In this document: positions 1 to 9,395 of the stretch, in pieces | How the letters are laid out: every line of letters starts with the position of its first letter | Numbering within the stretch: the stretch's first letter is position 1 | Source of the DNA: Phoronis australis | Lineage: Eukaryota > Phoronida > Phoronidae | Direction of reading: 5' to 3' | DNA: 21,320 bases | Assembly (NCBI GenBank): GCA_002633005.1 | Contig: NMRA01000331.1 | Span: forward strand, 342,267-363,586 | Notes under the pieces: model-generated | The model's input: the letters and a program-made list of their open reading frames with translations, nothing else | Database searches by the model: none | Told to the model about the DNA's origin: nothing | Position numbers and translations under genes: made by a program

Positions 1-322
1 CTTTGTAGTGGTTGTTGTGGTAACTTTTGAAAGGTTATAAAGATATTCCTCTCTGAAATATAGTATGTTTGTTTGATTTGAAGACTAGAATGAAGCTAAT
101 TGCCCTGAATTGTAGCCTAATTGGTGTTACATAACACTGCTGTCACCACTTAATCATCTGCTAGGGTGCTCCTGTTTATTTTATTTGAACTGACCAGAAA
201 CAATAACAAAATGTTCAATTACTAGGAACATTCTACTCTGTGACTAGCACTGTGCACACACTCACTTGAAATTGCTGCCTTGATATTATACGGACATCAT
301 CTCTGCTGCTCTCTCACAGTTC
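1..322. other. AT-rich stretch with no recognisable gene
   Basis: No ORF of interest, repeat array or splice-bounded exon could be recognised here on either strand. I searched its minus strand for the next EXOC2 exon, expected to encode a segment like S-A-V-W-V-D-E, and did not find it. Confidence 0.4.
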
Positions 323-336
323 TTGAAGTTTTTATT

Positions 337-505
337 ATGGAGGATAGTGTGGATACTGATGACACTGGTCACATTTGGATATTTAGACTTCAGTGATTAT
401 GGATATGATAGTGTGGATACTGATGGCACTGAGTGGTCAGATTTAGATACAGATTTCAGTGATCTAGTTTATGATGAGGATATGCTACACAGAAAACTTT
501 CTTGA
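337..505 (+). pseudogene. Acidic ORF fragment disrupted by a 64-bp tandem duplication
   Basis: No family is recognised with confidence. The open frame ending at the TGA at 503-505 encodes a strongly acidic, Asp/Ser-rich peptide containing DSVDTDGTEWSD and DLVYDEDM. The DNA starting GATAGTGTGGATACTGATG at 343 recurs at 407, a 64-bp tandem duplication. Because 64 is not a multiple of 3, the two copies are read in different frames: the ATG at 337 opens the first copy in the same acidic register but meets a stop at its end. I infer an originally acidic N-terminal region broken by the duplication. Acidic N-termini are common in piggyBac-type transposases, and a TTAA-ended boundary lies at 833-836, but no transposase core is visible. 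It could also be a host exon. Confidence 0.3.
343..470. repeat. 64-bp imperfect tandem duplication
   Basis: Two copies (343-406 and 407-470) share GATAGTGTGGATACTGATG and the motif TTTAGA...TTCAGTGAT, with small substitutions and indels in the second half. Confidence 0.7.
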
Positions 506-834
506 CATGTTTACTGGAAATTTAAATGGGTTATTTGTAAACAAACGTCTTTGTTTGTGGAAAACAAAAAGTAAAACTACTTGTTCAACCCTTTATCGAT
601 ATTGAACTTGGATAAATTTTATATCAACATGAAGCTCATTTACTCAAGATGTATTGCTGAAAATTTGGTAAGTATATGTTCACTAATGACTGAGTGATGA
701 GGTTTTAATTATGGGCAGTGCTTGTGACCTAGTTCTGAGTGAAATACCCTCCGACTTCAAGGGGGTAGACATTCCACAGCTCAGCCAGGCCACTAAGCAA
801 TTTATTCCATATGGTGCTCAGGGTCGAATGAGTT
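506..834. other. Non-coding stretch ending in a TTAA boundary; possible transposon end
   Basis: No gene is seen. A 7-bp stem (AAACAAA CGTC TTTGTTT) lies near 541-557. The segment stops abruptly at TTAA (833-836), where retroelement homology begins. Reading leftward on the minus strand from that TTAA, the sequence starts ACTCATTCGACCCTGAGC, which resembles the end of a TTAA-targeting DNA transposon. This is an inference, because the other end would lie outside the window. Confidence 0.3.
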
Positions 835-3270
835 AATCAAGTGCAAAGAAGTATCGTTGGGTGACAAGTTTCAGTTGATGGGAGGTGGGGTGATCCAGCC
901 GTATATGAAGTGCCGTGAGTAAGCCGTCCAAGATGGGACATGGAACGATGATACGGTCTTCACGAGCGATGAGAGGCTCGTCTCGCGAGACACAAGTAAA
1001 CAATCTGATGCGATAGTGGCAACGTTGAGATAGCGTTTGACATCACGAGCGTTGGTGTCTCTCTTGGAGGGCGGCGTCACTTGGCTGAGATGAGAGTGTA
1101 CTCGCCGTAACTCGGGGGACACGGACTGAATAGATAACCAAGATGACTTTGTGGTGAATGGAAGTTTGTGTTCTCCCTGAAGGAACTCGGCAGCAGTTGC
1201 ACGGAGCACCACACAATCTGCCAGAGTGTTCTCGAAAAGGCACACTTGGCAACAAGCGTCCGTGCACTCTGGGCTGTGGCGACTCGCAAAGTCGGAGACA
1301 ATGTTAGTGGCAACAGATACGCGACACACAATAGCCTGATAGCGAGAAACGGTGGAGAGAAACATCAACACGCGAGGACTGACAGAATTTGCCCCTAAAG
1401 AGTTTCTCAAAAGCTTGTACACAAGGCTTGCTGTCAGCAAGTATGATAGCAGGTTGCGCTGACTGAATCAGATAAGGGCTAAAATGTTTCACGCAAGTAG
1501 CAATGACGAGAGCTTCAATTTCGCATGGGAGCCAAGTGACCTGATGTGATTTCAGTTTCACACTGAAGAAGCCGTAGACATGTGGCGTGTCCTCACGAGA
1601 GAGATATAGTGTACCAGCGATGCCCGGGTGTTTGGCGGAGGCATCCGTGACTATCCACAGCTGATCATCCAATCTAGGTAAAGTTTTATGCATGGACAAT
1701 GCCTTTTGGGCTGAGATGAAGGCAATATTTAACTCATCGGTCCAGGTAATGCGGTCTTTGTAATCGCATTCCGATACTGCGGAGTCCAGTGGGGCAATCA
1801 AAGAAGCACAGTAAGGCAGGACTCTCGACATAGCTTTCACGGCTCCGATGAAGGATCGCATTTGCCGAACAGTACCAGGTTTGGGACAAGACGAGAGAGC
1901 AGCTATCCGATGTGAGCTAGCTTGTAAAGAACCTATCTCTCAAATCCAGCCGAGGACTTCTGTGCATCGTGGAGCTATGATTGTCTTTGAAGAAGATAGA
2001 CGGAGAACCGCCGTGGACAATGCATATAGCACCCTTTTCCAGTTGGTAATCAAGTCAGTGATAGTCTGATCACCACAGTTTAGGTCGTCAGCAAGCTTGC
2101 TGACGGCTCCTTCTTCCAAAAGCTCTCCCAATACACGACACGTCAACTCTTCCAAAGTGGTTTCTGAACCGGGCATACCCATGGCGCAACATGCGTAAAC
2201 ATGGATACCTCGGAAAGGTGTGGATACGCCACAATATTTCATGGTCTCTCGTGACAAGGGAATTTGATAGAAGGCACTCGTAAAATCAGCCTTGATGATG
2301 AACTTCCATTGAGCAATCTTCTGAAGCACGGAATCTACGTCAGGCATGAGAGATGGTTGGCGCTTGGCGTACCGGCCGACGTCTGAAAAAGCTGTAGCTA
2401 AACGAAAACTTCCGTGGGCTTCTTGACTAGAAACAAGGGATTAAGATAATCTACTGTAATACCAACATCCTCTGGGCAGGTGAATACTCCCAGGAGCTCC
2501 AGCTCATTGAATTTTTGTTGCAATTCCAGGAGCTTGTCCTTCGAGTATTGGGGGAGGCGACCTTTCCTCTGTGGAGGTTGCGTAGGACCCATGTTGACAA
2601 CGGCCTCAAACGGGCCTGCGGCGCCAGTGTACCCGGGGTATTGCGGGTCAAATACATGAGCAAATTCGCGATGCAGGGTGTGGAACCTGTCCCGATCTGC
2701 AGCATACAGAATACTGTTGGAATCAACGGCAAAAAAGCGATTATGATCCAAGGTAGTTTTGGGGAATGAGGTACATTGGGTGGCTGTCGGGGATCCAAAT
2801 GGACCCTCCGAATGAGTGAACACGGCGTGTACCTGGCAAAACTGCTCATCGCGTCGCAAATCGTGGTTCATCGGTGTTGTTGAACAGGCGAATCTTGCCA
2901 TTAGTCAGAGCAAGAATGGCGAGTTGTGGCCATAACTGGGAAACACCCATGGAGCGGAGGCTAATGCTGTCGCAGCAAGGTTCGATTGCAAGATGTTTTT
3001 TAGGATCGGTGAAATCAAATGGGGCCTCCAGCTCAAGACAATCACTAGGCCAGATGGCTGTCGCGTAAGGTGGAGCACGTAATATGTGGGACAGTCGTGC
3101 TGTGAGTCGTGGGTATTGGTTAACGGGTTGGCCATAAGTATATGTAGATCCGTCAGCCAACGTGATAACCTTATGAGCAGGTCGTACTGAAATGTTGTTT
3201 AAGTCATCAATGGGGTTGCTACCAAGACATCTACGTCAAGAGTCTCGATAACAAGACCGTAAAAAATGAA
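835..3270 (-). pseudogene. Gypsy-type pol segment 1: protease C-terminus, RT and RNase H
   Basis: This fragmented pol starts in the protease C-terminal region (DVDVLVATP at about 3230) and runs through the linker into RT. Visible RT motifs are [16 protein letters not shown] (about 2300) and the catalytic loop KLADDLNCG (about 2085), where this family uses A-D-D for Y-x-D-D. RNase H follows with its acidic residues in IVTDASAKHPG, PCEIEAL, LADSKPC and SDFASRHSPEC (about 1665-1260). It then enters the start of the integrase zinc-finger region and stops at 835. Frame breaks occur near 2870, 2370, 1900 and 1310. The first half of protease and all of gag are missing, and the upstream neighbour is the integrase of segment 2. 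Non-functional. Confidence 0.75.
835..3270. repeat. Direct repeat, left copy (2.4 kb)
   Basis: This segment aligns end to end with 3823-6270, at offset 2988 at the left end and 3001 at the right end. The left homology limit is at AATCAAGTGC (835/3823) and the right limit at about AAAATGAA (3262-3269 / 6263-6270). Confidence 0.85.
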
Positions 3271-3835
3271 ACCTCATCTCTCTGGCAGACAATCCGGTGA
3301 AGCGAAGGCGGCTGTTCAATCGAGGAACAGCTACGGCCAGCTGTAAGGAACTGACATTGTCGGATCGATGCTGATAATGCAGTAACTCGTGTGACAACTC
3401 CTGTGTGGCCTTCTCTGCGACAAGATTATGGTTGGGATTCTTGATGCGTCCGATCTCAATTGAAATGCGATGATATTCTAGGAGTTTGTCCTTTTGAAGA
3501 GCCTGGAAACCTGAAGCCGGATCTGTACGGATAACTGCACGAGGGCCGTCAAACGAGCGCAGTTCGAGACACATTTGGAGAAGACCATTTCAAAGATCCT
3601 CGTGGCATTCAGTAGCAATGATACAAGCCGCTGTGTAAGAAGAGACACACTCTCGGAGTACCAAAATCAGCTGTCGCTTGCGCTTCATGACGTCAGCTGC
3701 AAACGATATCCCAACGGTCGCAGGTGTATCAGAGGTACTCTGCAGGGTCGTGGTTTTGGGGAAAGAGCGCATTGAACAATATTGATGGCACCTGCATGTG
3801 CAACGATCAATGGCAGACGCTAAATCAAGTGCAAA
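3236..3835 (-). pseudogene. Gypsy-type integrase fragment with a D-D-35-E core
   Basis: This integrase continues directly from the RNase H of segment 2. The zinc-binding region has the HHCC-type pattern only partly kept (LDHPTSHQLK, then CHQYC near 3790) and holds a stop. The catalytic core shows Asp in ISFAADV (about 3700), Asp in VIRTDPASGF (about 3530) and Glu in NLVAEKA (about 3425); exactly 35 residues separate the second Asp from the Glu, the retroviral/Gypsy integrase signature. A stop lies near 3590. After LSAREM the frame changes abruptly at about 3270 into protease-derived sequence, so the integrase C-terminal domain is absent. The family's role is insertion of the cDNA copy; this copy cannot do so. 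Confidence 0.75.
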
Positions 3836-6270
3836 GAAGTATCATTGGATGACAAGTTTCAGTTGATGGGAGGTGGGGTGATCCAGTCGTAAATGAAGTG
3901 CAGTGAGTAAGCCGTCCCAAGATGGGACGTGGAACGATGATGCGTCCTTCACAAGCGACGAGAGGCTTGTCTCGCCGAGCCACAAGTAAACCATCTGTCA
4001 CGATAGTGGCAATGTTGAGATAGCGTTTGACATCTCAAGCGATGGTGTCGCTCTTGGAGGGCCGCGTCCCTTGGTTGAGATGAGAGTGTACTCGCCGTAA
4101 CTTGGGAGACTCGGACTGAAGGGATAACCAAGATGACCTCGTGGTGAACGAAAGTTTGTGTTCTCCCTAAAGGACCTCGGCAGCAGTCGCATAGAGCACC
4201 AGAAATCTTCCAGAGTGTTCACGAAAAGGCAAACTTGGCAAGAAGCGTCGGTGCACTCTGGACTATGGCGACTCGCAAAGTCGGAGACGATGTTAGTGGC
4301 ATCAGATACGTGACGAACGATAGCCTGAGAGCGAGAAACGGTGGACAGAAACGTCGACACGCAAGGACTGACTGAGAATTCGCCCCTACAGAGTTTCTTG
4401 AAAGCTTGTACACAAGGCTTGCTGTCAGTAAGTATGATAGCAGGATCCACTGACTGAATCAGATAAGGGCTAAAATGTTTCACGGAAGCAATGGTGAGGG
4501 CTTCAAAGTCGCATGGGAGACAAGTAACTTGACGTGATTTCAGTTTCGCAATGCAGAAGCCGCAGACACGTGGCGTGTCCTCACGAGAGAGATACAGTGT
4601 ACCAGCGATGCCCGGGTGTTTGGCAGAGGCATCCGTGACTATCCGCAGCTGATCGTCCGGTCTGGGTAGAGTGATAGTTTTATGCGTGGACAATGCCTCT
4701 TGGGCTGAGGTGAAGGCAACATGTAACTCATTGGTCAAGGTAATGCGGTCTTTGGAATCGCATCCCGATATAGCAGAGTCCAGTGGGGCGATGAAAGAAG
4801 CACAGTAAGGCAGGACTCTCGACATAGCTTTCACGGCTCCGATGAAGGATCTCATTTGCCGAACACTACCAGCTTTGGGACAAGACGAGAGAGCAGCTAT
4901 CCGATGTGAGCTAGCTTGTAAAGTATCCATCTCCCAAATCCAGCCGAGGACTTCTGTGCGACGTGGGGCGATGACCGTCTTTGTAGAAGATAGACGGAGA
5001 TCTGCTGTGGACAATGCATATAGCACCCTTTTCCAGTTGGTAATCAACTCAGTGATAGTCTGACCACCACAGTATAGGTCGTCAGCGAGCTTGGTGACGG
5101 CTCCTTCTTCCAAAAGCTCTTTCCCAAAACACGACAAGTTCAACTCTTCCAAAGCGGTTTGCAAACCGAGTATGCCCATGGCGCAACGTGCGTAGACACG
5201 GATACCTCGGAAAGGTGTGGATACACCACAATATTTCATGGTCTCTCATGACAAAGGAATTTGATATAATGCACTCGTAAGATCAGTCTTGATGATGAAC
5301 ATTCATTGAGCAATCTTCCAAAGCACGGAATCTACGTCAGGCATGAGAGATGGTTGGGGCTTGGCATACCGGCCGACGTCTGAAAATGCTGTAACTAAAC
5401 GAAAACCTTCGTGGGGCTTCTTGACTAGAAGCGAGAGATTAAGATATTCTACTGTAATACCAACATCCTCTGGATAGGCGAATACTCCCAGGAGCACCAG
5501 CTCGTTGAATTATTGTTGCAATTCGAGGAGCTTGTCCTTAGGAGTATTGGGGGAGGCGACCTTTCCTCTGTGGAGGTTGCATAGGACCCATGTTGACAAC
5601 GGCCTCAAACGGGCCTGCAGCGCCGTTGTACCCGGGGTATTGTGGATCAAATAGTGAGCAAATTCTCGATGCAGGGCGTGGAATCTGCCCAGATCAGCAG
5701 CATGCAGAATAATGTTGGTATCAACGGCAACAAAGCAATGATGATCCAAGGTAGTTTTGGGGGATGAGATACATTGGGTGGCTGTTGGGGATCCAGATGG
5801 AACCTCTGAAGGAATGAACACGGCATGTACCTGGCAAAACTGCTCATCTCGTCGCAAAAATCGTGGTTCATCGGTGTTGTTGAACTGGCGAATTTTGCCA
5901 TTAGTCAGAGCAAGAATGGCGGGTTGTGGCCATAGCTGGGAAGTACCCGTGGAGCGGAGGCTAATGCTGTCACAGCGAGGTTCGATTGCAAGATGTTCTT
6001 CAGGATCGGTGAAATCGGACGGGGCCTCCAACTTAAGACAATCACCAGGCCAGATGGCTGTCGTGTGAGGTGGAGCACGTAATACGTGGGACAGTCATGC
6101 TGTGGGTCGTGGGTATTAGTTTACGGGTAGGCCATAAGTGTATGTAGATCCCTCGGCCAATGTGATAACCTTACGAGCAGGTCGTACTGAAATGTCGTTG
6201 TAAGCCATAAATCGGGTTGCTGCGAAGACGTCTACGTCAAGAGACTCGATAACAAGATCATGAAAAATGA
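3823..6270. repeat. Direct repeat, right copy (2.4 kb)
   Basis: Same orientation as 835-3270, separated from it by the 0.55-kb integrase segment. Differences are scattered substitutions and small indels, roughly 10-15% by eye. Confidence 0.85.
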
Positions 6271-6434
6271 AGGAATGCTTGTCACGTGTGAAGACAAGTC
6301 AAGTTACCCCCACAACCTGTAGAGTAGATATACCATCGGCCTGGAAGGCGGTCTGGGAATTTTTACAAACTTTCGCGCCCAACGAACGTGCACACGATGC
6401 GCTATTAATGTTTCCTGTTGCACCACAATCAAAT
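3823..6434 (-). pseudogene. Gypsy-type pol segment 2: protease, RT and RNase H
   Basis: The aspartic protease begins near 6434 with LTFDCGATGN, the catalytic D-x-G variant. It continues to DVDVFAATRFMAYNDIS near 6200, interrupted by a stop near 6305. A linker with LSHVLRAPPHTT and ISLRSTGTSQLWPQ follows. RT has KLADDLYCGG near 5080. RNase H shows IVTDASAKHPG, DFEALTIA, LTDSKPC and SDFASRHSPEC. The longest open frame is 5239-3998 (413 codons), spanning RT, RNase H and the start of integrase. Frameshifts remain near 5240-5300, 5515, 3998 and in the protease. It is the better preserved of the two copies and joins integrase at its left end and gag at its right. Confidence 0.8.
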
Positions 6435-6481
6435 GTCAAACGCACTGGGGTTTCACCAAAGAATAAGTCAAGATAAGGAGA

Positions 6482-7440
6482 CTAGATTATGTGGACGCAA
6501 AGCGCGACGGCAGAGTCAGGACAGAACTGCTTGCAAGATATTGCGTCTTGAGCTAAGTCCTCCTCGGTGGCCTCGTCAACATCGGTGGACCAGGCCTTGA
6601 GAAAGGCGCGCTTGTCGTCAGGCGGAACAGGTACCGAGACAAGAAGTAGTCTGAGGGAGTGCGGCGGGCAGTGGTGCATAAGACGCACGATGGGGTTCTA
6701 CGGCAGCGAGGGGGGGTTTGTCTTCGAACTGGTTACGCCCATAGAGCGAGTGTCCTCGATGAACCTAAGCTCATCAAGTAGTGAGTTCATAGCTTGAGAA
6801 ATTTCAGTCTTGATGGAAGCAAGGGACTTGTTGCACAACTCCGTGCCGTATCGTTGCTTAACAAGTTGGGGTAAACTTGGGTTCACCATCTGTAACCTTA
6901 AGAACACAATAGTATTTTCGAAGGAGGGAGTCATGTCTTCGTCGACATCGATAGCTTCGCCATGATGCGTTATGCCACACCCAACGGTGAGTAAGTTATC
7001 CTCAAAAAAAGCAGTGAGGCGCTGGAATAGGTCTTCAGGACGTTCATTTGGATCGAATGATATGAGTCCCAGGTCTAAGAAATGTTCTCCTGTGGAAGAG
7101 AATCTGAAATGTTGGCGGATTTTCTGCCAAATGTCCTGGACAGAGGTGGATGACTTCACGTTAGAATTATGGGATACGACGGGACAAAAATTAGCGATTT
7201 TTCACAGCATGAGTTCAAAATGAGCCAGTTTCATGTGAGCAGAACGCCGCTGTGCTTCAAGGGTGTCGTCGGGGTCCTCGGTCAGACCACGCAGTGGAAC
7301 AGCAGCAGTTTTTTTTGTCAACTAACGCCGTCGACAAGAAATGGCGCAAAGTGAGAGTCTAATGAAAGGAGGTATAATAAATTCTGCCTCCAGCTATCAA
7401 ATGAAGTAATAGTCTCATTTTTAGTGAGCATAAACTCCAT
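6482..7440 (-). pseudogene. Gypsy-type gag fragment
   Basis: Three frames together give a gag-like protein. The first runs from 7440 ([20 protein letters not shown]..., ending in FAPFLVDG at about 7325). A second frame follows (VPLRGLTEDPDDTLEAQRR, about 7300-7240, stop at about 7210). The third (from 7159) contains SVQDIWQKIRQHF, GEHFLDLGLISF, PEDLFQRLTAF and QRYGTEL. The last part (6688-6482) carries a degraded zinc-knuckle-like stretch (HHCPPHS) and DDKRAF...DEATEEDL just before protease. The structural role is inferred from its place before protease; I recognise it as the gag of this Gypsy family, not as a host gene. The true 5' end and any LTR are not visible. Confidence 0.6.
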
Positions 7441-7586
7441 CACATGTATCCAAAAAGACAGAAATCTTAATGGGACACAGGTCAAAGCTTCAAGAAGTAC
7501 GACAGTCACACCAAACTCAGGACAGATGTACCTGCATAAAATAAACACACATTTGCAAGACCAGCAACAGACCATTCTGCCCCTAC

Positions 7587-8194
7587 CTGTGTATACAAAG
7601 AAGCCCCTGAAGGTGACTGTACTGGTACCAATGCCACCACTACGGGTGAGCACAATCACTTCGCCTTTGCCCTTCCCTGCCCCGGTGCGAGCTACGATCT
7701 TGCTGGAACTCTTCCACTCGGCAGACAGATAGCAGTCTACATTACAGATGACCAGGGCTGATATGGGAAAAGACACAGAACAGAAACGCAGTAGCATTTG
7801 CAATTAAGTTCAAATTCACAAAATAACTGCGTCAAACAAAGGAGAAAATGTCACTGCCGTGATTTGCAATGTCATTTATTACAATCAGCAAACAATCAGA
7901 CTAAGAATGATATTGTAGCACATCTCAAACAAGTTCAACTGTGAAAAATTTAAAACGTAAAGAGATCACACTCATTACCCACCGAACTCTACCTTAATCC
8001 ACTTGACTAATTTCTCTGTCACAACACATTGATAGACTCAAACACCAACTATCTCACTTACCCACAAGGTCATTGGCTGATTCACCAAGATTCTCGCCTC
8101 TGATAGTCACTTTCGTACCAGGAGGGCCCTCTTTTGGTGAAATCCCAGTCACAAGAGGTGGTGGTCCTTTGTATTTCTTCTGCTGTTGCTGCAT
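7587..8194 (-). CDS. EXOC2: Exocyst subunit EXOC2 (SEC5), exons 1-2: Ral-binding IPT/TIG domain
   Basis: Exon 1 coding sequence is 8194-8062 (ATG at 8194, A at -3), with donor G|GTAAGT. A 304-bp intron follows (8061-7758) with a pyrimidine-rich acceptor ending in ATCAG. Exon 2 is 7757-7587, with donor CAG|GTAGGG. Phases match (1 nt carried over at each junction). The 101 complete codons encode the IPT/TIG domain: [20 protein letters not shown], then [17 protein letters not shown], then [19 protein letters not shown]. In mammalian SEC5, Thr11 and Arg27 contact active RalA; the equivalents here, Thr16 and Arg32, are kept. EXOC2 belongs to the exocyst, which tethers secretory vesicles at the plasma membrane. 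The N-terminus [10 protein letters not shown] is slightly longer than in the human protein. No further exon was found to the left, where a Gypsy-type element fills the intron. Confidence 0.88.
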
Positions 8195-8227
8195 TCTTCA
8201 GTCTTTGTTAAGTATCTGAATGTATGA
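8195..8227 (-). promoter_or_regulatory. EXOC2 5' leader or promoter-proximal segment
   Basis: Only 33 bases separate the EXOC2 start codon from the edge of an inverted-repeat element. No TATA box is seen. A CATTCAG near 8207-8213 (minus strand) could be a weak acceptor joining an upstream untranslated exon. The transcription start cannot be placed. Confidence 0.3.
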
Positions 8228-8718
8228 CAACAATTGGTCGAACCTTAAAACCACTTGCCCGGGCTTCAAAACCAGTCACCTGGACTGCAAAACGAGAAGG
8301 CCTCACCACAAAAACTAATTGGCTCCACCCAAAAATCGATGGCTAGTGCCACAACCAGATGGCTGGAGATCAAACATAAAGGCCAGACTTCGTCAAAGAC
8401 TCGCTTTGAATGTCTCAAGGGATACAAGTGTCATCTAGTCTTTATTTTTCGTAGCTAACCCATTTTAGGTCTGGCCAACAATTTTCTTGAGTGCGATCAT
8501 CTGGTTCTGAGGTACTGGCCAAGCCGTTATGAGGTCCGACCACTAAGTTAAGACCCTGGTCCTGGATTCAAATCTAGGTCGGGGGCAGAAATCTTTTCAG
8601 ACTTACATTCATTAGGTCACGTGTCGTGACCAAAAAGATGGCGTGCTGATGGGACAAAACGACCGACCATAGCGTTTTGCAGTCCAGCTAACTGGTTTTG
8701 AAATCCGACCAACTGTTG
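8228..8718. mobile_element. Foldback-like inverted-repeat element made of ~21-bp subrepeats
   Basis: The left end CAACAATTGGTCG (8228) is matched in inverted orientation by CCGACCAACTGTTG ending at 8718. An inner part, AAAACCAGTCACCTGGACTGC (about 8268), mirrors GCAGTCCAGCTAACTGGTTTT (about 8679). The left arm is about seven degenerate units of 20-22 bp, each ending in CAAAA or CAAA (8228-8375), following a pattern like CCA..TGGCTGGAC..CAAAA. The right arm has two to three such units. No coding capacity and no clear target duplication. Inverted arms built from short tandem units are typical of foldback-type non-autonomous elements; that assignment is an inference. Confidence 0.55.
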
Positions 8719-9126
8719 ATTACCCCCTTTGATTATTATGCTCAACATACTATTGTAAAGGTGGCTGCTGCCTGGGTACTACCATGTTGTATTAGCGCGC
8801 TTTAGTTGACAACAGTACAAGAAGAGGATTTCGGGGGCTCAGGGGTTACCACCCACTCCTCCTTTGCTGCGGACAAAAATAATCAATAAATATCACAGAA
8901 ATAAATTTTGATATTTGATATGTTGCGGAGCGTGCATATGTTTAAGACTGGAGATATCACAAAACAAAAAAGTGTTGGGCACCCTCGTGACATCCTAAAT
9001 CCACCACTGGCTAGAGCATTGTAACAGCAGCTTGTGGTTGCCTTCTGTGTTGTAAAAGAGGCCTGTGCCTAGCCTCTATGTCCATAGGCATTTTCTTTGC
9101 TCTTCTAAGAATCAGAACTTCAAGCT
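8719..9126. other. Intergenic stretch, no gene seen
   Basis: AT-rich sequence with no supported ORF. The part around 8830-9010 (GGGGGCTCAGGGG, GGGCACCCTCGTGACATCC, AATCCACCACTGG) looks like a worn interspersed repeat, but I cannot name it. Confidence 0.3.
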
Positions 9127-9130
9127 TTAA
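9127..9130. repeat. TTAA target-site duplication, left
   Basis: TTAA immediately before the left inverted repeat; the partner is at 10748-10751. Confidence 0.8.
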
Positions 9131-9287
9131 AGGCAAAGGCAACCTTTTTCCATGTCATTTTGAGCTAAAATAAGGTTGGTTGATTATGCTAGACATATTT
9201 TCCACTTAATTACACCTTTTCGTAATTTTATTAATTACTCGTCTGCTACTCCAGAAGTGACGTTTTAGGAGGCAAGCATTTCGCGCC
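9131..9287. repeat. Left terminal inverted repeat of Kolobok-like element (157 bp)
   Basis: Matches the reverse complement of 10591-10747 with few differences; the outermost bases are AGGCAAAGGCAACC. Confidence 0.85.
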
Positions 9288-9395
9288 AATTTCTTTTCAA
9301 AAAGTTTGACTGTGAGAGCTGCCGAGTCAGTCATTGTTCTACCTCGGTTGTGTTAAGTTTTGTCGTCGTTTGCTTTCATTTACTAGTCAGTTAAC

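Larger units (their letters stand above)
835..7440 (-). mobile_element. Decayed Gypsy-type retroelement, partially duplicated head to tail
   Basis: Reading on the minus strand from 7440 the order is gag, aspartic protease, RT, RNase H and integrase (to about 3275). A second copy of the protease C-terminal region, RT and RNase H follows (3270-835). The gene order PR-RT-RH-INT is that of Ty3/Gypsy elements. No LTRs were found: the left end stops inside the integrase zinc-finger region at the TTAA at 833, and the right end fades out near 7440. All domains carry frameshifts and stops, so the element is inactive. It lies in the second intron of EXOC2 and is transcribed in the same direction. The 2.4-kb shared part is only roughly 85-90% identical by eye, so the two segments separated long ago. 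Confidence 0.8.

Noticed and set aside
1168-1398. Plus-strand ORFs within the retroelement (also near 1848, 2515, 2874, 4842, 5757, 6972)
   Set aside because: They are antisense shadows of the minus-strand gag-pol remnants.
835-7440. LTRs of the Gypsy-type element
   Set aside because: The 2.4-kb direct repeats are internal coding sequence, not LTRs, and no other direct repeats flank the gag or integrase ends.
6400-7587. EXOC2 exon 3
   Set aside because: Expected to encode a segment like S-A-V-W-V-D-E in the right phase. None was seen between the exon 2 donor and the retroelement, nor in 1-834.
8560-8590. tRNA-like B box (GGATTCAAATC) suggesting a tRNA-derived SINE
   Set aside because: The stem pairing around the loop does not fit a T-arm in register, no A box lies at the right distance, and the position is inside the inverted-repeat element.
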